A stretch of 58,327 nt of DNA from Candidatus Aquivivens invisus. GTDB lineage: Bacteria; Omnitrophota; Gorgyraeia; Aquiviventales; Aquiviventaceae. The notes under the pieces are model-generated. The model did not search any database and was not told the DNA's origin. It was given only the letters and a program-made list of their open reading frames with translations. The stretch lies in contig MHGA01000046.1 of NCBI GenBank assembly GCA_001804415.1, positions 1 to 58,327 of the forward strand. The letters run 5' to 3'. Shown here in pieces: positions 8,123-16,857 of this stretch (positions within the stretch are counted from its first letter, which is position 1; the number at the start of each line of letters is the position of its first letter). Made by a program: the position numbers and the translations under genes.

Positions 8123-8137
8123 TGGGGTATCGGGACG

Positions 8138-8143
8138 AGTATA
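8138..8143 (-). promoter_or_regulatory. Possible extended -10 element before the sigma factor gene
   Basis: TATACT (8143-8138) on the minus strand preceded by TGC gives an extended -10 (TGCTATACT). The predicted start lies about 8-10 bases upstream of the ATG at 8122. No clear -35 is seen. Confidence 0.4.
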
Positions 8144-8155
8144 GCATAGCCCGGC

Positions 8156-9214
8156 TTAGGGACGGCCCCCGCCCCGGCGACCCCCGCCTCGAGATCCCCC
8201 GCTCGGAGGACCTTGCCGAACAGCCGGCGCGTGCGGCGCGCGATGCTCGCCTCCTTGCCCCACCCCACCGCGGCCTTCCCCGCGGCCGTGGTCACGCACC
8301 CCCTGGTCGCGATGGTCCTCCCGACGGTCCCGGACGTTCTCTCGATGATCCCGTCGATCTTCCCGCCGGTCGATGCGGTCCTCTCGACGGTCGACGTGGT
8401 CCTCCCGACGGTCCCGGACGTCCTCCGCCCGATCGCGCACGTCTTCGCGGCGATCCCGCACCCCGCCGTCATGTCGGCGGTCATCGCGGTCTTCACGCCG
8501 ATCCCATCGGTCTTCCGCCCGATCGCGCACGTCTTCGCGTCGGTCCCCGAGATCTTCCCGGCGGTCCCGACGATCTTCTCGACGATCCGCGCGATCCTCG
8601 AGCCGATCGTGGACGTCCTCGTGCGTGTCCCGAAGCCGCTCATGAGCCTTGTGGTGCCGTTGTTCCCTGGCAGGGGCCGGGACGTCCTCCGGCGAACCTT
8701 CCAGACGCTCATGGACGCCTTCATGGCGCTGCTCGAGACGCTCATGCGCGCGCTCGTGCGGCCGTTCTCCGTCGGCTCGACGCCGCGCGTCACGCCGTTC
8801 CATCAGTTCCTGGTAACGCGCCGGATGCGTGGTTTTCAATTCCTCCAGGCGGTTCTCCACATGCTCGCGGCGCTGCTCCACGAGCCTCTCAAACGCTTCA
8901 GGCCGATGCGTCTTCATCCATTCCAGACGCTCCTGCCGTTTGTGCTTGAGCTTCTCGATCGTCCGTCCGTAGGCTTCCGGGTTGGTCTCTTTCAGATGGG
9001 CCAAGCGCTCGCGCAGCGCGGTCTTCTTTTCTTGAACCGCTTGCTTGAAGGCTTCCGGGTCCTTCTCTTTCAGTTGGCGCAGCCGCTGGATTTCCTCATG
9101 ACGCCCCTTGCCCCAATCGTCCTTCACGACCCGCTCAGAGGCTTCTTCTGAGAAGGCGACGGTCGGCAAGACAAGCACCCCAAGCACCGCGATCCACACC
9201 AGGGTTCTCTTCAT
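8156..9214 (-). CDS. Exported DRRED-repeat protein, hypothetical
   Basis: A 352-aa protein starting at ATG 9214 with a strong GGGGGAG ribosome binding site and a signal peptide (residues 1-21, cleaved near AFS-EE). Residues 46-145 hold four helical repeats of 25-26 residues, each beginning LK-x3-P-E-A. Residues 200-303 are about 15 heptads of the type DRREDxx, alternating basic and acidic. The tail (304-352) is Gly/Arg/His-rich. This highly charged, probably extended protein should be periplasmic. It is followed by an ECF sigma factor gene, so it may be a sensor or regulon member. I know no function for it. Confidence 0.75.
   Translation of the reverse strand: MKRTLVWIAVLGVLVLPTVAFSEEASERVVKDDWGKGRHEEIQRLRQLKEKDPEAFKQAVQEKKTALRERLAHLKETNPEAYGRTIEKLKHKRQERLEWMKTHRPEAFERLVEQRREHVENRLEELKTTHPARYQELMERRDARRRADGERPHERAHERLEQRHEGVHERLEGSPEDVPAPAREQRHHKAHERLRDTHEDVHDRLEDRADRREDRRDRREDLGDRREDVRDRAEDRWDRREDRDDRRHDGGVRDRREDVRDRAEDVRDRREDHVDRREDRIDRREDRRDHRENVRDRREDHRDQGVRDHGRGEGRGGVGQGGEHRAPHAPAVRQGPPSGGSRGGGRRGGGRP
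8306..8617. repeat. 21-bp tandem repeats encoding DRRED heptads
   Basis: About 15 imperfect 21-bp units encode the heptad DRREDxx in the exported protein. Within units the GTCCTCCCGACGGTC core on the plus strand recurs with variation. Because the repeat is a multiple of three, a long open frame also exists on the opposite strand. Confidence 0.8.
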
Positions 9215-9275
9215 GGTCGTCTCCCCCTTTCTGCCCATTTAGACGACAGGGGACACCAAAAGGTTTACCGGAGGT

Positions 9276-9947
9276 TTACGGGGAATCGGCGGCGCCTGAG
9301 TGAGCCTGAGGCACCGGATGGCGACGGAGGGAATCAATCCGATTGGTGAAATCCGCCCCTTGGGCCCTCACGTGCCCAACGAGCTCGCTATAGCCGTTCG
9401 TCTCGAGCCACTCCAGGGCATGGAGGAGATCATCCTGCGCGTAGCCCATGCCTCGAAGGTAGGCGACGGTTTTCGCATCGGCCTGAGGTTCCTGGCCTGC
9501 GCTCAGGGCGACTTCCAGCAACGGCCCGCCGAGGTAGTGGCCGTGACCGAGGCCCGGGACAAAGAACCCGCCCGCCTTAAACGCTCCTCGCTGGACGACG
9601 TTGATGGCGTTGCGCTGCGCGTAGTGGTGCAACCGGTGATGGGCCACACCATGCGCCACCAGCGCGGCCAAGATCGCCTCATCCGCCTCCTGCACCAGCG
9701 GCTCGGCCAGATACACGTGACGTTGCGGCAGCGCCGCCAGCCCGACCGGATGCGAGGATGCCTCCGAGACGCGGAGCCAATAGTGGATCGTCGGATCGCT
9801 CGTGTGGGGCAACACCGCCGCCAGGATGCGATCCAAGCGCTCCTGTTGGGGATGACGGCGGATTTCCTTGACGGTCGACGCGCATCCGCTGATGAGCAGC
9901 GCCGTCAGCCACCCGCCAACACTCCCCACCCACCCCGCCCGTCTCAC
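9276..9947 (-). CDS. M48 protease-like lipoprotein without catalytic residues
   Basis: A 223-aa protein with a lipobox (LISGC, Cys near residue 22). The body aligns by eye with M48-family lipoproteins such as the one at 38361-39341: VYLAEPLVQEADEAILAALVAHG lines up with VYVTSGMLDYL...ELAAVLSHE. The zinc motif HELAH is replaced by HGVAH, losing the catalytic glutamate, and the downstream ELEAD is replaced by EPQAD, losing the third ligand. A structural or chaperone role, or decay, is likely. The gene overlaps its upstream neighbour by four bases. Confidence 0.7.
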   Translation of the reverse strand: MRRAGWVGSVGGWLTALLISGCASTVKEIRRHPQQERLDRILAAVLPHTSDPTIHYWLRVSEASSHPVGLAALPQRHVYLAEPLVQEADEAILAALVAHGVAHHRLHHYAQRNAINVVQRGAFKAGGFFVPGLGHGHYLGGPLLEVALSAGQEPQADAKTVAYLRGMGYAQDDLLHALEWLETNGYSELVGHVRAQGADFTNRIDSLRRHPVPQAHSGAADSP

Positions 9948-10573
9948 GTCGCACCCCCGGATGCCGGGAAGAGTGTGGGCAGGTCCTGCTGGACTTGGAG
10001 GAAGAGATCCCGAAACGTGTCTTCCATCGTGGCGGCAGGGACCTTGTAGCCCCAGAGGAACGGCATGGCGAAGAAGATCAGATGGCGCCTCAGGCGGTAA
10101 CGGCCCACCGCCTCATAGCGCTTCAGGGGTTGACCGTCCCGAGAGAGCGTGGCGTCGAGCTCGATGCACCCGGTGGCCGAGGAGGGAATGAGGCCATGCG
10201 TCATCCGGCTCAGCGCGTTGAGCGTTTTGTGTCCCCGGAGGGCATGGGTGGCCTCGATCAGGAGTCGCGGAGGGGACGTGGGGGCCTCCGGGGAGGCGAG
10301 GCGCAAGAAAGGAAATTCGCCGATCACGTCCTCCAGCTGGTGACGGACTTTGTGCTTGGACCACCACTTGGCCACGGAGGGGTCAGCAGGCTTGTCGAAC
10401 TCGAGATAGCGGGTATGCAAGACGACAAAGAGGGTTGGGGCTGAGGGTTCCTTCAGGGCGGGCTGCGGTCGCGCAAGGCGGCTGACCAACCCCGGCTCAT
10501 GCGAGAGGCGCGTCTGCGCGCATCCCGTAAGACTGATGGCGATCGCCAAGCTGATGATGGCGGAAAGCATCAA
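9944..10573 (-). CDS. Hypothetical lipoprotein
   Basis: A 209-aa protein with a signal peptide and lipobox LTGC (Cys near residue 18). The rest shows mixed alpha/beta character, including PTLFVVLHTRYLEF and TGCIELDATLSRDGQ. I do not recognise a family. It is translationally coupled (ATGA) to the M48-like pseudo-protease gene, so the two may act together at the outer membrane. Confidence 0.7.
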   Translation of the reverse strand: MMLSAIISLAIAISLTGCAQTRLSHEPGLVSRLARPQPALKEPSAPTLFVVLHTRYLEFDKPADPSVAKWWSKHKVRHQLEDVIGEFPFLRLASPEAPTSPPRLLIEATHALRGHKTLNALSRMTHGLIPSSATGCIELDATLSRDGQPLKRYEAVGRYRLRRHLIFFAMPFLWGYKVPAATMEDTFRDLFLQVQQDLPTLFPASGGAT

Positions 10574-10726
10574 CGGTAGTGTAGCAAAAACGGCGGCGGC
10601 TGACTACGAGGGGTAATGGTCTGTTGCAATGGCGCCGTGGCCGCCTAGCGGGAACAGACCGTTGAGATCGCGCTGGGGCCGAAGGGAGCCTTTGAGAACG
10701 GCAATATCGGCACCCTGACGCGCCGG

Positions 10727-11125
10727 GTGTCCGCCAACCAGGTCATGAGCGCCATCCTGCCACCCCGGGGCAAGCCCCTGTCTACGCCGTCGACGCGGCA
10801 GGTAGACAAGCCGCCCAGGGTGCCAAGAATACCCAGGGCGGTCGAGTTCCTCTGCAAGGCCCTCGAGTGGCAGGCCCTCCTTGCGTCCGGCCAGGCCAAA
10901 AACCAAGCCGACATCGCTCGCCAGGAGGGCATCAGCCGGGTCCGAGTTACGCAGGTCATGTGGATGCTTCGTCTGGCCCCCGAGATCCAGGAGCGCATCC
11001 TGGCCATGCCCAAAATGAACCGCCGGCCTGTGGTCAGTGAGCGCGTGCTTCGGCCCATCGCCCACTTGGAAGACGTTATGGATCAGAAAACCCGGTTCCA
11101 GGAGTTGATCGGGGAGGTCCGATAG
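10727..11125 (+). pseudogene. Remnant of a recombinase-associated HTH protein
   Basis: The frame encodes 132 aa with a clear helix-turn-helix (about residues 50-85: SGQAKNQADIARQEGISRVRVTQVMWML) and the following LRLAPEIQERILAMP. Proteins of this type usually accompany, or form the tail of, serine recombinases in mobile elements. An in-frame TAG lies about 70 bases upstream of the GTG. Between that stop and the GTG the frame stays open and protein-like, which suggests a truncated gene. No recombinase gene survives here. The 10574-10726 stretch holds nothing else I can name. Confidence 0.5.
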
Positions 11126-11131
11126 GCGCCC

Positions 11132-12364
11132 TCAGTGGCCATTCAGGTACACCATCTCCTCCGCAACCCCAAGTGTCAGAAACATCAAGAGATAATCCCG
11201 TAGATGGCGGGTGAGGAGGAAGTTCTGCCGGACATGTTCCCGGCCATTTTCACCAAGCCGTTTCGCATAGTCTGGATTGCTGAGGAGCTGCTTGATGGCG
11301 TAGGCGGCTCCTTCCACGCTGTGTACCAGCAGGCCGCTGTAGCGATGTTTCACCTGCAGTGGGATACCACCTACGGCTGAGGCCACGACAGGTCGAGCTT
11401 TCCACAGCGCCTCGGAGACCGTCAGCCCGAATCCTTCCCGAATAGATTTCTGCACGACCACCGCTGAGGTTCGCTGCAAGGCATTGATTTCGATATTGCT
11501 ATTCGGCGGCAGCATCAGGAGGTGGATGTCGGGGTTGCCTTTGGCCGCTTCGCGCGCGCGGTTCAACACCTCTTCGCCTTCAGGGTCATCGCTCGCGGGC
11601 CCGCCGGCCAACACCAACCGGCATTTGATCGACTTGCGGACCCGTCGGAACGCTTCGATCACCCCCAGGGGGTCTTTGAGGTAGTCAAACCGCGATACCT
11701 GCGTGATGATCGGCCGATCCCGAGGAATGCCAAGTCGCTTAAGGATAGCGTCGATTTCTTCAGGGGCTAGATCGCGGTTCTTGTCACTAAGCGGATCGAT
11801 GGAGGGCGCAATGAGCACCTGCTCCATCGGCATTTGCTGGGCGAAAGCGGAGGATGAGTACACCGCCGCGTCGAATTTGAGGATAAACGGCTGGAGGAAT
11901 TTCCAGACCCCCTGGTGCGGGCGTGACACATCCACATGGCACCGCCAGATCCAGCGAGAGGTCTGACCTGGACGGCGTTGTTCGACCAAGGTGATGGGTT
12001 GCGGATCGTGGATGAACACAATGTCGTCGTCCAGCACCAGACGCTCAGCGTTCTGTCGTCCGACGTCAAGGAACAGCTGAAACATCTCCGGGGCGATTGC
12101 CTCTTGCTTGCCGTGCAGCGCATTATGGAATGCTTTGGTCACTCGGTAGAACGGCTCGGAACCCTCGACCACCTCCCACCGCACGCGGAGTCCCAACTCC
12201 TCCAACAGCGGCACCATACGGTCGAGGATTTCCGCGACACCGCCGCCCACCCGAGTGGAGTTAACCATCGCCACGCGCTGACCCGCCATACGCTTGCCCA
12301 ACCCGCGCAACTCCTCAATGGTGCTATCACCCACAATGGGGGCGTAATCAACCAGGCTTGGCAT
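11132..12364 (-). CDS. treT: Trehalose glycosyltransferring synthase (GT4, TreT)
   Basis: A 410-aa GT4 glycosyltransferase. The N-terminus (MVNSTRVGGGVAEIL), the FIHDPQP stretch and the donor-site motif SIREGFGLTVSEALWKARPV near residue 310 match TreT, which makes trehalose from NDP-glucose and glucose. It is the last gene of the run OtsA-OtsB-TM_helix-DUF5752-TreT and overlaps DUF5752 by 17 bases. That gives the operon a second, phosphate-independent trehalose route beside OtsAB. Other GT4 specificities cannot be excluded. Confidence 0.85.
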   Translation of the reverse strand: MPSLVDYAPIVGDSTIEELRGLGKRMAGQRVAMVNSTRVGGGVAEILDRMVPLLEELGLRVRWEVVEGSEPFYRVTKAFHNALHGKQEAIAPEMFQLFLDVGRQNAERLVLDDDIVFIHDPQPITLVEQRRPGQTSRWIWRCHVDVSRPHQGVWKFLQPFILKFDAAVYSSSAFAQQMPMEQVLIAPSIDPLSDKNRDLAPEEIDAILKRLGIPRDRPIITQVSRFDYLKDPLGVIEAFRRVRKSIKCRLVLAGGPASDDPEGEEVLNRAREAAKGNPDIHLLMLPPNSNIEINALQRTSAVVVQKSIREGFGLTVSEALWKARPVVASAVGGIPLQVKHRYSGLLVHSVEGAAYAIKQLLSNPDYAKRLGENGREHVRQNFLLTRHLRDYLLMFLTLGVAEEMVYLNGH

Positions 12365-13055
12365 GCGTCGTTCCTTGGCGATCCAATTCCTGTTTCACCA
12401 GTGAAAGCACTAATGATCGAAGGGTTTCCAGCGTATGCGCGTAGGGGTCGAGGTTGGCAACATGCTCCGCGAGATCCTTGAGGCCCAGGTGCTCATCCAG
12501 CCAGATGGCGAAATCATTGGTGGGCCGTCCGACGCGCAACCGAGCGTCGAAGACATGGAAGTACAGGGAATGGATGCTGACACGTGACAGGGCCTCGGCG
12601 AACTCAACTAGTGTGGAAGCCTCGTGCGACGTGGGCATGACGATGCGCACCGACTTGACGAAGAAGAACTCTTCCCCCTCTGAGGCGAATCTCAATGTAG
12701 CCGTTGGAGTACTGCTGAGATAGTCCTCGATGGTGCCCACCAGGGCTTCTCGAAGACTCTGGAGGGCGGAGTGCTCCATGATGTCGATGCCAGCCAGCAG
12801 TTCTCCCAGCCTTTCCTCGCCGAGCACCCCTGTCACCCAATAGGCGAAATCGTTCGGCGGCTCAGGAGTCAGGTAGTGGTGCGTCAGGAGAAAATAGTGG
12901 GTGTGGTAGTAGATGCATCCGTCAGGAACTTTCCGCAGAAGCGCCACCAGCTGCGGCAAGGTGGCTGCGCGCAGCCCGGTCGCCTTCTGCAGCACGAAGC
13001 TCGTGTAGAAGCGAAACGGGGTCTTCGCTTCTACCAAGGCGGAGGGCTGGGTCAT
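12348..13055 (-). CDS. DUF5752 family protein
   Basis: A 235-aa soluble protein with two related halves: YYHTHYFLLTHHYLTPEPPNDFAYWVTGVLG near residue 48 and LYFHVFDARLRVGRPTNDFAIWLDEHLG near residue 155. This is the pattern of DUF5752 proteins, which I recall as regular neighbours of trehalose and mechanosensitive-channel genes. The ATG at 13055 overlaps the upstream stop (ATGA). Biochemical function unknown. Confidence 0.8.
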   Translation of the reverse strand: MTQPSALVEAKTPFRFYTSFVLQKATGLRAATLPQLVALLRKVPDGCIYYHTHYFLLTHHYLTPEPPNDFAYWVTGVLGEERLGELLAGIDIMEHSALQSLREALVGTIEDYLSSTPTATLRFASEGEEFFFVKSVRIVMPTSHEASTLVEFAEALSRVSIHSLYFHVFDARLRVGRPTNDFAIWLDEHLGLKDLAEHVANLDPYAHTLETLRSLVLSLVKQELDRQGTTHAKPG

Positions 13056-13741
13056 GGCCCTTTGGAGGATTTCCATTTCTCCCAGAGCATCTCCTCCAGA
13101 AACCGCTTCACGAGCCCTTGCGAGCCCAAGCCCAACGCGAGAGCGAACGCCAACCCAAAGGTCGCCATGAGGATGTAGAGAGCCACCTCGATGGTCCTCG
13201 TCACCACGTGGAGTTGCTCCAAGGCGACGATGACCGTGACCAACAGCACAATGGTATAGACCGCCTGGCCTGCTAGGTGGCCTTGAGGAAACCCCGCATT
13301 GAGACTGGCCGCGCGCACCGTCGCCCCGAGGAACGAGGCCAACAACATCCCGAACAGAAACACCACGATGCTCATAATGATCCGCGGGAGGAATGCGCCG
13401 AATTGCGTCAGCCAATCCGCCGCAGCGGCAATGCCCACAAACTGCAGCGCCACCATGACCGACGCCATCATGAGCAGCCAGTAGACGAGTTGGCCCAGGA
13501 GCTCCACCACGGTCAGCCGAATCGCTCCTCGGTGGAGCGCCTCGCTGAGCTTCGCCTTCTCTGCGAGTCGCTCGAGCCCGATGGCACGGAGCGCTCGGAC
13601 CGTCACCATCCGGAACACGTTGGCGACGGTCCAGCCCACCCCAAGGATGAGCAGAGCGCCAAGCACCTTCGGGATGACCAGTTCGAGCTGCGCGAGCAAC
13701 AGCCGCAACGGATCCACAATCAGATGCGACCAATCCATCAT
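13052..13741 (-). CDS. TM_helix (PF05552-type) mechanosensitive channel-like protein
   Basis: A 229-aa membrane protein with four to five hydrophobic helices, beginning VIPKVLGALLILGVGWTVANVF, the conserved-TM-helix repeat seen in small MscS-related proteins. The final segment (LAFALALGLGSQGLVKRFLE) resembles the pore-lining helix of MscS, but no beta domain follows. The start is the ATG pair at 13741/13738 behind an AAGGAGGT ribosome site. It lies inside the trehalose operon, so a part in osmotic adjustment is likely. Confidence 0.8.
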   Translation of the reverse strand: MMDWSHLIVDPLRLLLAQLELVIPKVLGALLILGVGWTVANVFRMVTVRALRAIGLERLAEKAKLSEALHRGAIRLTVVELLGQLVYWLLMMASVMVALQFVGIAAAADWLTQFGAFLPRIIMSIVVFLFGMLLASFLGATVRAASLNAGFPQGHLAGQAVYTIVLLVTVIVALEQLHVVTRTIEVALYILMATFGLAFALALGLGSQGLVKRFLEEMLWEKWKSSKGP

Positions 13742-14559
13742 GCACCTCCTTCCGTGGCGTTGAGCGGCTGGCAGGCATGGCAGAGGTCCGCTAACCACTT
13801 CTGGACTTCACGCGGGTTTTTCAGCCAATAACGCGCTGCGGTTCGCGTGCTCCGCCGACCCACGAAGATGGAGAGGCCGCCATGATGATTGACGACGTGG
13901 AAGGCATCTTCGTCTGTTCGGTCATCCCCAAGGCAGATGACCAAAGTGCTGCGGTTCGCGTGCATTCGCCGCAGCGCCCACCGGATTGCCAGGCCCTTAT
14001 GCCACCGGATATCGGGACGGATTTCCCAGATCGCCTTGCCGCGGCAGACTCGAACGTGTCGTTTGTCTTCATATGGCTGCATGGCGTTGCGGAAATTCCG
14101 CCGCAGCACAGGACGATGCGTGATGCTGACCCGACGGTAGTGCACGGAGAGTGTCAGCTCCTTATCCTCGACCCAGGCACCAGGGATCAGCTCGACGGCG
14201 CGTCGCAGCTTCCGGGCGAGCTGTTTCAAGAGCGGGCGGCTGCGGCGAGCTAGCGGATGGAGATAGCGGCCATAGGGCCCCTCGGCTTCCAAGCCGTGAT
14301 TGCCGATGTAGGAGAGGCCTCTGACGCAGACGCAGCGCTTAAGATCCTGTAGTCGCCTGCCGCTGACGATGCCGACGGACACGCGGGGCGTGTTCCTGAG
14401 TTGCTTCAGGAGAGCTCGCGCACGATCCGGCATGCGAGCCTTTGAGGGATGCTCCGCAAGAGGGGCCAGGGTCCCGTCGAAATCCAGAAACAGACAGACG
14501 TACCTGGCAGCCTGCAGTTGACGTCGCAGGCGTGGCCACGCGTTGCCAAGTGGCCTCAT
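13738..14559 (-). CDS. otsB: Trehalose-6-phosphate phosphatase
   Basis: A 273-aa HAD-family phosphatase: catalytic motif LFLDFDGTLAPL near residue 23, GIVSGRR near 67, and GDDRTDEDAF near 215, which holds the metal-binding aspartates. It removes the phosphate from trehalose-6-phosphate. The ATG at 14559 overlaps the otsA stop (ATGA), and its own stop overlaps the next start in the same way. Length and motifs are normal for OtsB. Confidence 0.92.
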   Translation of the reverse strand: MRPLGNAWPRLRRQLQAARYVCLFLDFDGTLAPLAEHPSKARMPDRARALLKQLRNTPRVSVGIVSGRRLQDLKRCVCVRGLSYIGNHGLEAEGPYGRYLHPLARRSRPLLKQLARKLRRAVELIPGAWVEDKELTLSVHYRRVSITHRPVLRRNFRNAMQPYEDKRHVRVCRGKAIWEIRPDIRWHKGLAIRWALRRMHANRSTLVICLGDDRTDEDAFHVVNHHGGLSIFVGRRSTRTAARYWLKNPREVQKWLADLCHACQPLNATEGGA

Positions 14560-16838
14560 ACGGCTTGGGGTGCAGCCGGCGAAACCTTGGGCTCCCGTGC
14601 CGGGCGTAGCCGGGCCAGTTCGCTGACGAGATCGGCGGCCCACCGGTAGATGTTCCGCTCGTGGATCGTCTGACGCATGCGCTCCATCCTGGCTCGTTGC
14701 TCGGCTTCACCCATGGTGAGCGCCACATGGATGGCGTCTGCCGTCTGGTCAATATCGTACGGATTTACGATCAGGGCATCGTGCAGCTCACGGGACGCTC
14801 CGGTCAGCCCGCTGAGGATCAGCACTCCCTGTCCGTCCGTCCGCGCGGCAATAAACTCCTTGGCGACGAGATTCATGCCATCGTGGAGCGAGGTGACCAA
14901 GCAAAGGTTGGCGGCTTGATAGAAGGGCGCGATCTCGGCGTGGCTGTGGTGCTTCTTCAGGAAGATGATCGGTTTCCAGGTGCGGGTCTGAAACCGTCGG
15001 TTGATGCGGTCTGCTTCGGCATCCAACTCCGCACCGAGATCATGATACCGCTTGATCAGCGTCCGGCTCGGGGCTCCAAGCTCCACAAAGGTAAATTGGC
15101 CCTGGAACTCTTTGTGCTGTTCCAGGAACCGCTCGATGGCCCGGAACCGTTCCCCGATCCCCTTCGTGTAGTCGATCCGGTCCACGCCCACACCCAGGTA
15201 GGAGGCGGTGACGCCCAGTCCCTTCAGCAGGTTTTCTCTGATGGTGGAGGTGGCGGGGCGCGCTCCTCCAGTGTATGGCTCGTTCATCTCCTCTGCCGCA
15301 ATGCTGATTGGAAACGGCTTGACCAGGGTCGTCTGCTCATGCCGATTGACCGCAAACCGCTCCCAGTCGATGCGCGACTCCACGAGACGATCCACCGTAT
15401 CGAGGAAGTTATTGCAGTGGAACTGAATGTGAAAGCCGAGGAGATCCGCCCCCAACATGCCGTCGAGCAGGTCGCGCGCCCACGGGCAAATGGCGAAGGC
15501 TTCCGGGTTCGGCCAGGGGATGTGCCAAAACAGGGCGACCATGGCATCGGGCCGCCTGGCTTTGATGAGCCGGGGCAAGAGGGCAAAATGGTAGTCCTGG
15601 ATCAGCACACAGGGGTGCTCGGTTCCCTCCAGCTCTTCCAGAACCGCCGCGGCGAACTTGGCGTTGACCCGTTGGTACTCCGCCCAGGCATCGGCTTTGA
15701 AGATCGGGCGCGTATGCGCAATATGACACAGCGGCCAGAGTCCTTCATTCGCAAAGCAGTAGTAATACCCATCCTCTTCTTCTTTCGTCAACCAGACGCG
15801 CTTCAGCGTGTACGACGGGGTCTCCGGCGGCACCTTGAGCTTGCCGTGCGCATCGGCGGTTTCCCGGTCCGCATCGCCCGACCCGTGGGCGATCCAGGTC
15901 CCGCCGCAGGCCCGCAGGATCGGTTCCACCGCCGTCACCAACCCGCTGGCCGGCATTACCCAACGAATCTGCCGGCCCTCGCGGATGTGCACGTATGGTT
16001 CCCGATTCGCGACGACGACCAGCGCACGGCCCTGGAGGACGGACCGGACGTGCTCCTTGAGCCGCTCCGCCGTCCAGTGCGATTCCCCGGCATGGCGCAG
16101 CTTGGCCTCCTCTTCAGCAGCAGCGCGGGCCACCGTGAGGCTCTTGGCCATATGGGTGACCTCGCGGGCCAATGGTCCAAACAGCTCCCCCTTCGGCAAG
16201 GATTCGTGCTCAGAAAGTTCACCGGTTCGCAGGCGCCTGATCCACTCGATGGTCTTCGAGAGAGGCCGCAGGAGGTTCCACTGGACGATGAGGAGGGTGA
16301 TCAACGAGATCAACAGGACGTGGAAGAGGAGGCGCACAAAGTTTTGACGCCACAGCCCGTTGCGCTGTACGTCGATGTAGCTGGCGTCGTGAACGAGCAG
16401 GAGCGCTCCGCCAACCTGACCGGCACGATGGAGCGGCAAGACCTCCAGGTGCCATCGCTGTTGACCCACGACAAGGAACGCGTCTCGCCCCTGGTCCGTC
16501 TGTACCGCCTCACGAGCTATCTCCGGCAGTTCCTGAAAGCGAGCCGGAAGGCTGGCCGTGATGGCAAGCGGCTGGCCGTCGCTCGCATACACGACGATCC
16601 CCGCCAGGCGTTCGCGGTCTCCAAACCGCTGGACGAGGCGTCGTAATCCCTCCAGATTCTCACTTGCGACAAGCGGCTCAGCCGACTCCTGGAGGCTCTC
16701 AGCTAGAACGCTGGCTCGTCGCTCCAACTCCTCTTCGAGACGGACCTGCTCCTGTCGGGCCTGGAAGCCGGTCGAGATAAAGACCACGGCCGCGGCTGCC
16801 AGGACAAGTGCAAGAATGAGTCTGAGGGTAATCCGCAT
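14556..16838 (-). CDS. otsA: Membrane-anchored HAMP-trehalose-6-phosphate synthase fusion
   Basis: A 760-aa protein, about 270 residues longer than ordinary OtsA. It starts with a membrane helix (5-25), a periplasmic sensor-like region (27-170), a second helix (about 172-195, LISLITLLIVQWNLL) and a HAMP-like linker (LRPLSKTIEWIRRLRTGEL). From residue about 270 comes a GT20 domain: VVVANREPY, HIPWPNPEAF, VDRIDYTKG, LGAPSRT and DGMNLVAKEF. GT20 enzymes make trehalose-6-phosphate from UDP- or GDP-glucose; glucosylglycerol-phosphate synthesis is the main alternative, but otsB follows directly. The gene begins 19 bases after the antiporter stop. Confidence 0.9.
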   Translation of the reverse strand: MRITLRLILALVLAAAAVVFISTGFQARQEQVRLEEELERRASVLAESLQESAEPLVASENLEGLRRLVQRFGDRERLAGIVVYASDGQPLAITASLPARFQELPEIAREAVQTDQGRDAFLVVGQQRWHLEVLPLHRAGQVGGALLLVHDASYIDVQRNGLWRQNFVRLLFHVLLISLITLLIVQWNLLRPLSKTIEWIRRLRTGELSEHESLPKGELFGPLAREVTHMAKSLTVARAAAEEEAKLRHAGESHWTAERLKEHVRSVLQGRALVVVANREPYVHIREGRQIRWVMPASGLVTAVEPILRACGGTWIAHGSGDADRETADAHGKLKVPPETPSYTLKRVWLTKEEEDGYYYCFANEGLWPLCHIAHTRPIFKADAWAEYQRVNAKFAAAVLEELEGTEHPCVLIQDYHFALLPRLIKARRPDAMVALFWHIPWPNPEAFAICPWARDLLDGMLGADLLGFHIQFHCNNFLDTVDRLVESRIDWERFAVNRHEQTTLVKPFPISIAAEEMNEPYTGGARPATSTIRENLLKGLGVTASYLGVGVDRIDYTKGIGERFRAIERFLEQHKEFQGQFTFVELGAPSRTLIKRYHDLGAELDAEADRINRRFQTRTWKPIIFLKKHHSHAEIAPFYQAANLCLVTSLHDGMNLVAKEFIAARTDGQGVLILSGLTGASRELHDALIVNPYDIDQTADAIHVALTMGEAEQRARMERMRQTIHERNIYRWAADLVSELARLRPAREPKVSPAAPQAV

Positions 16839-16857
16839 GGATGGCTGGCAATCGCCT

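Noticed and set aside
8306-8617. Tandem 21-bp repeats as a possible CRISPR array
   Set aside because: Units are contiguous without unique spacers and are coding; no cas genes in the window.
8213-9151. 312-aa hydrophobic repeat frame on the plus strand (VVLPTVPDVL-like repeats)
   Set aside because: Produced by the 21-bp DRRED repeats read on the other strand; no start signal, and the minus-strand gene has a signal peptide and strong ribosome site.
12348-13778. A 476-aa frame covering DUF5752 and upstream sequence
   Set aside because: The upstream half is the wrong frame of the TM_helix gene; DUF5752 homologues start near 13055 and an ATGA overlap supports that start.
14661-16646. 661-aa plus-strand open frame opposite otsA
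   Set aside because: It mirrors the HAMP-OtsA gene; the real gene has all GT20 motifs and tight operon spacing.
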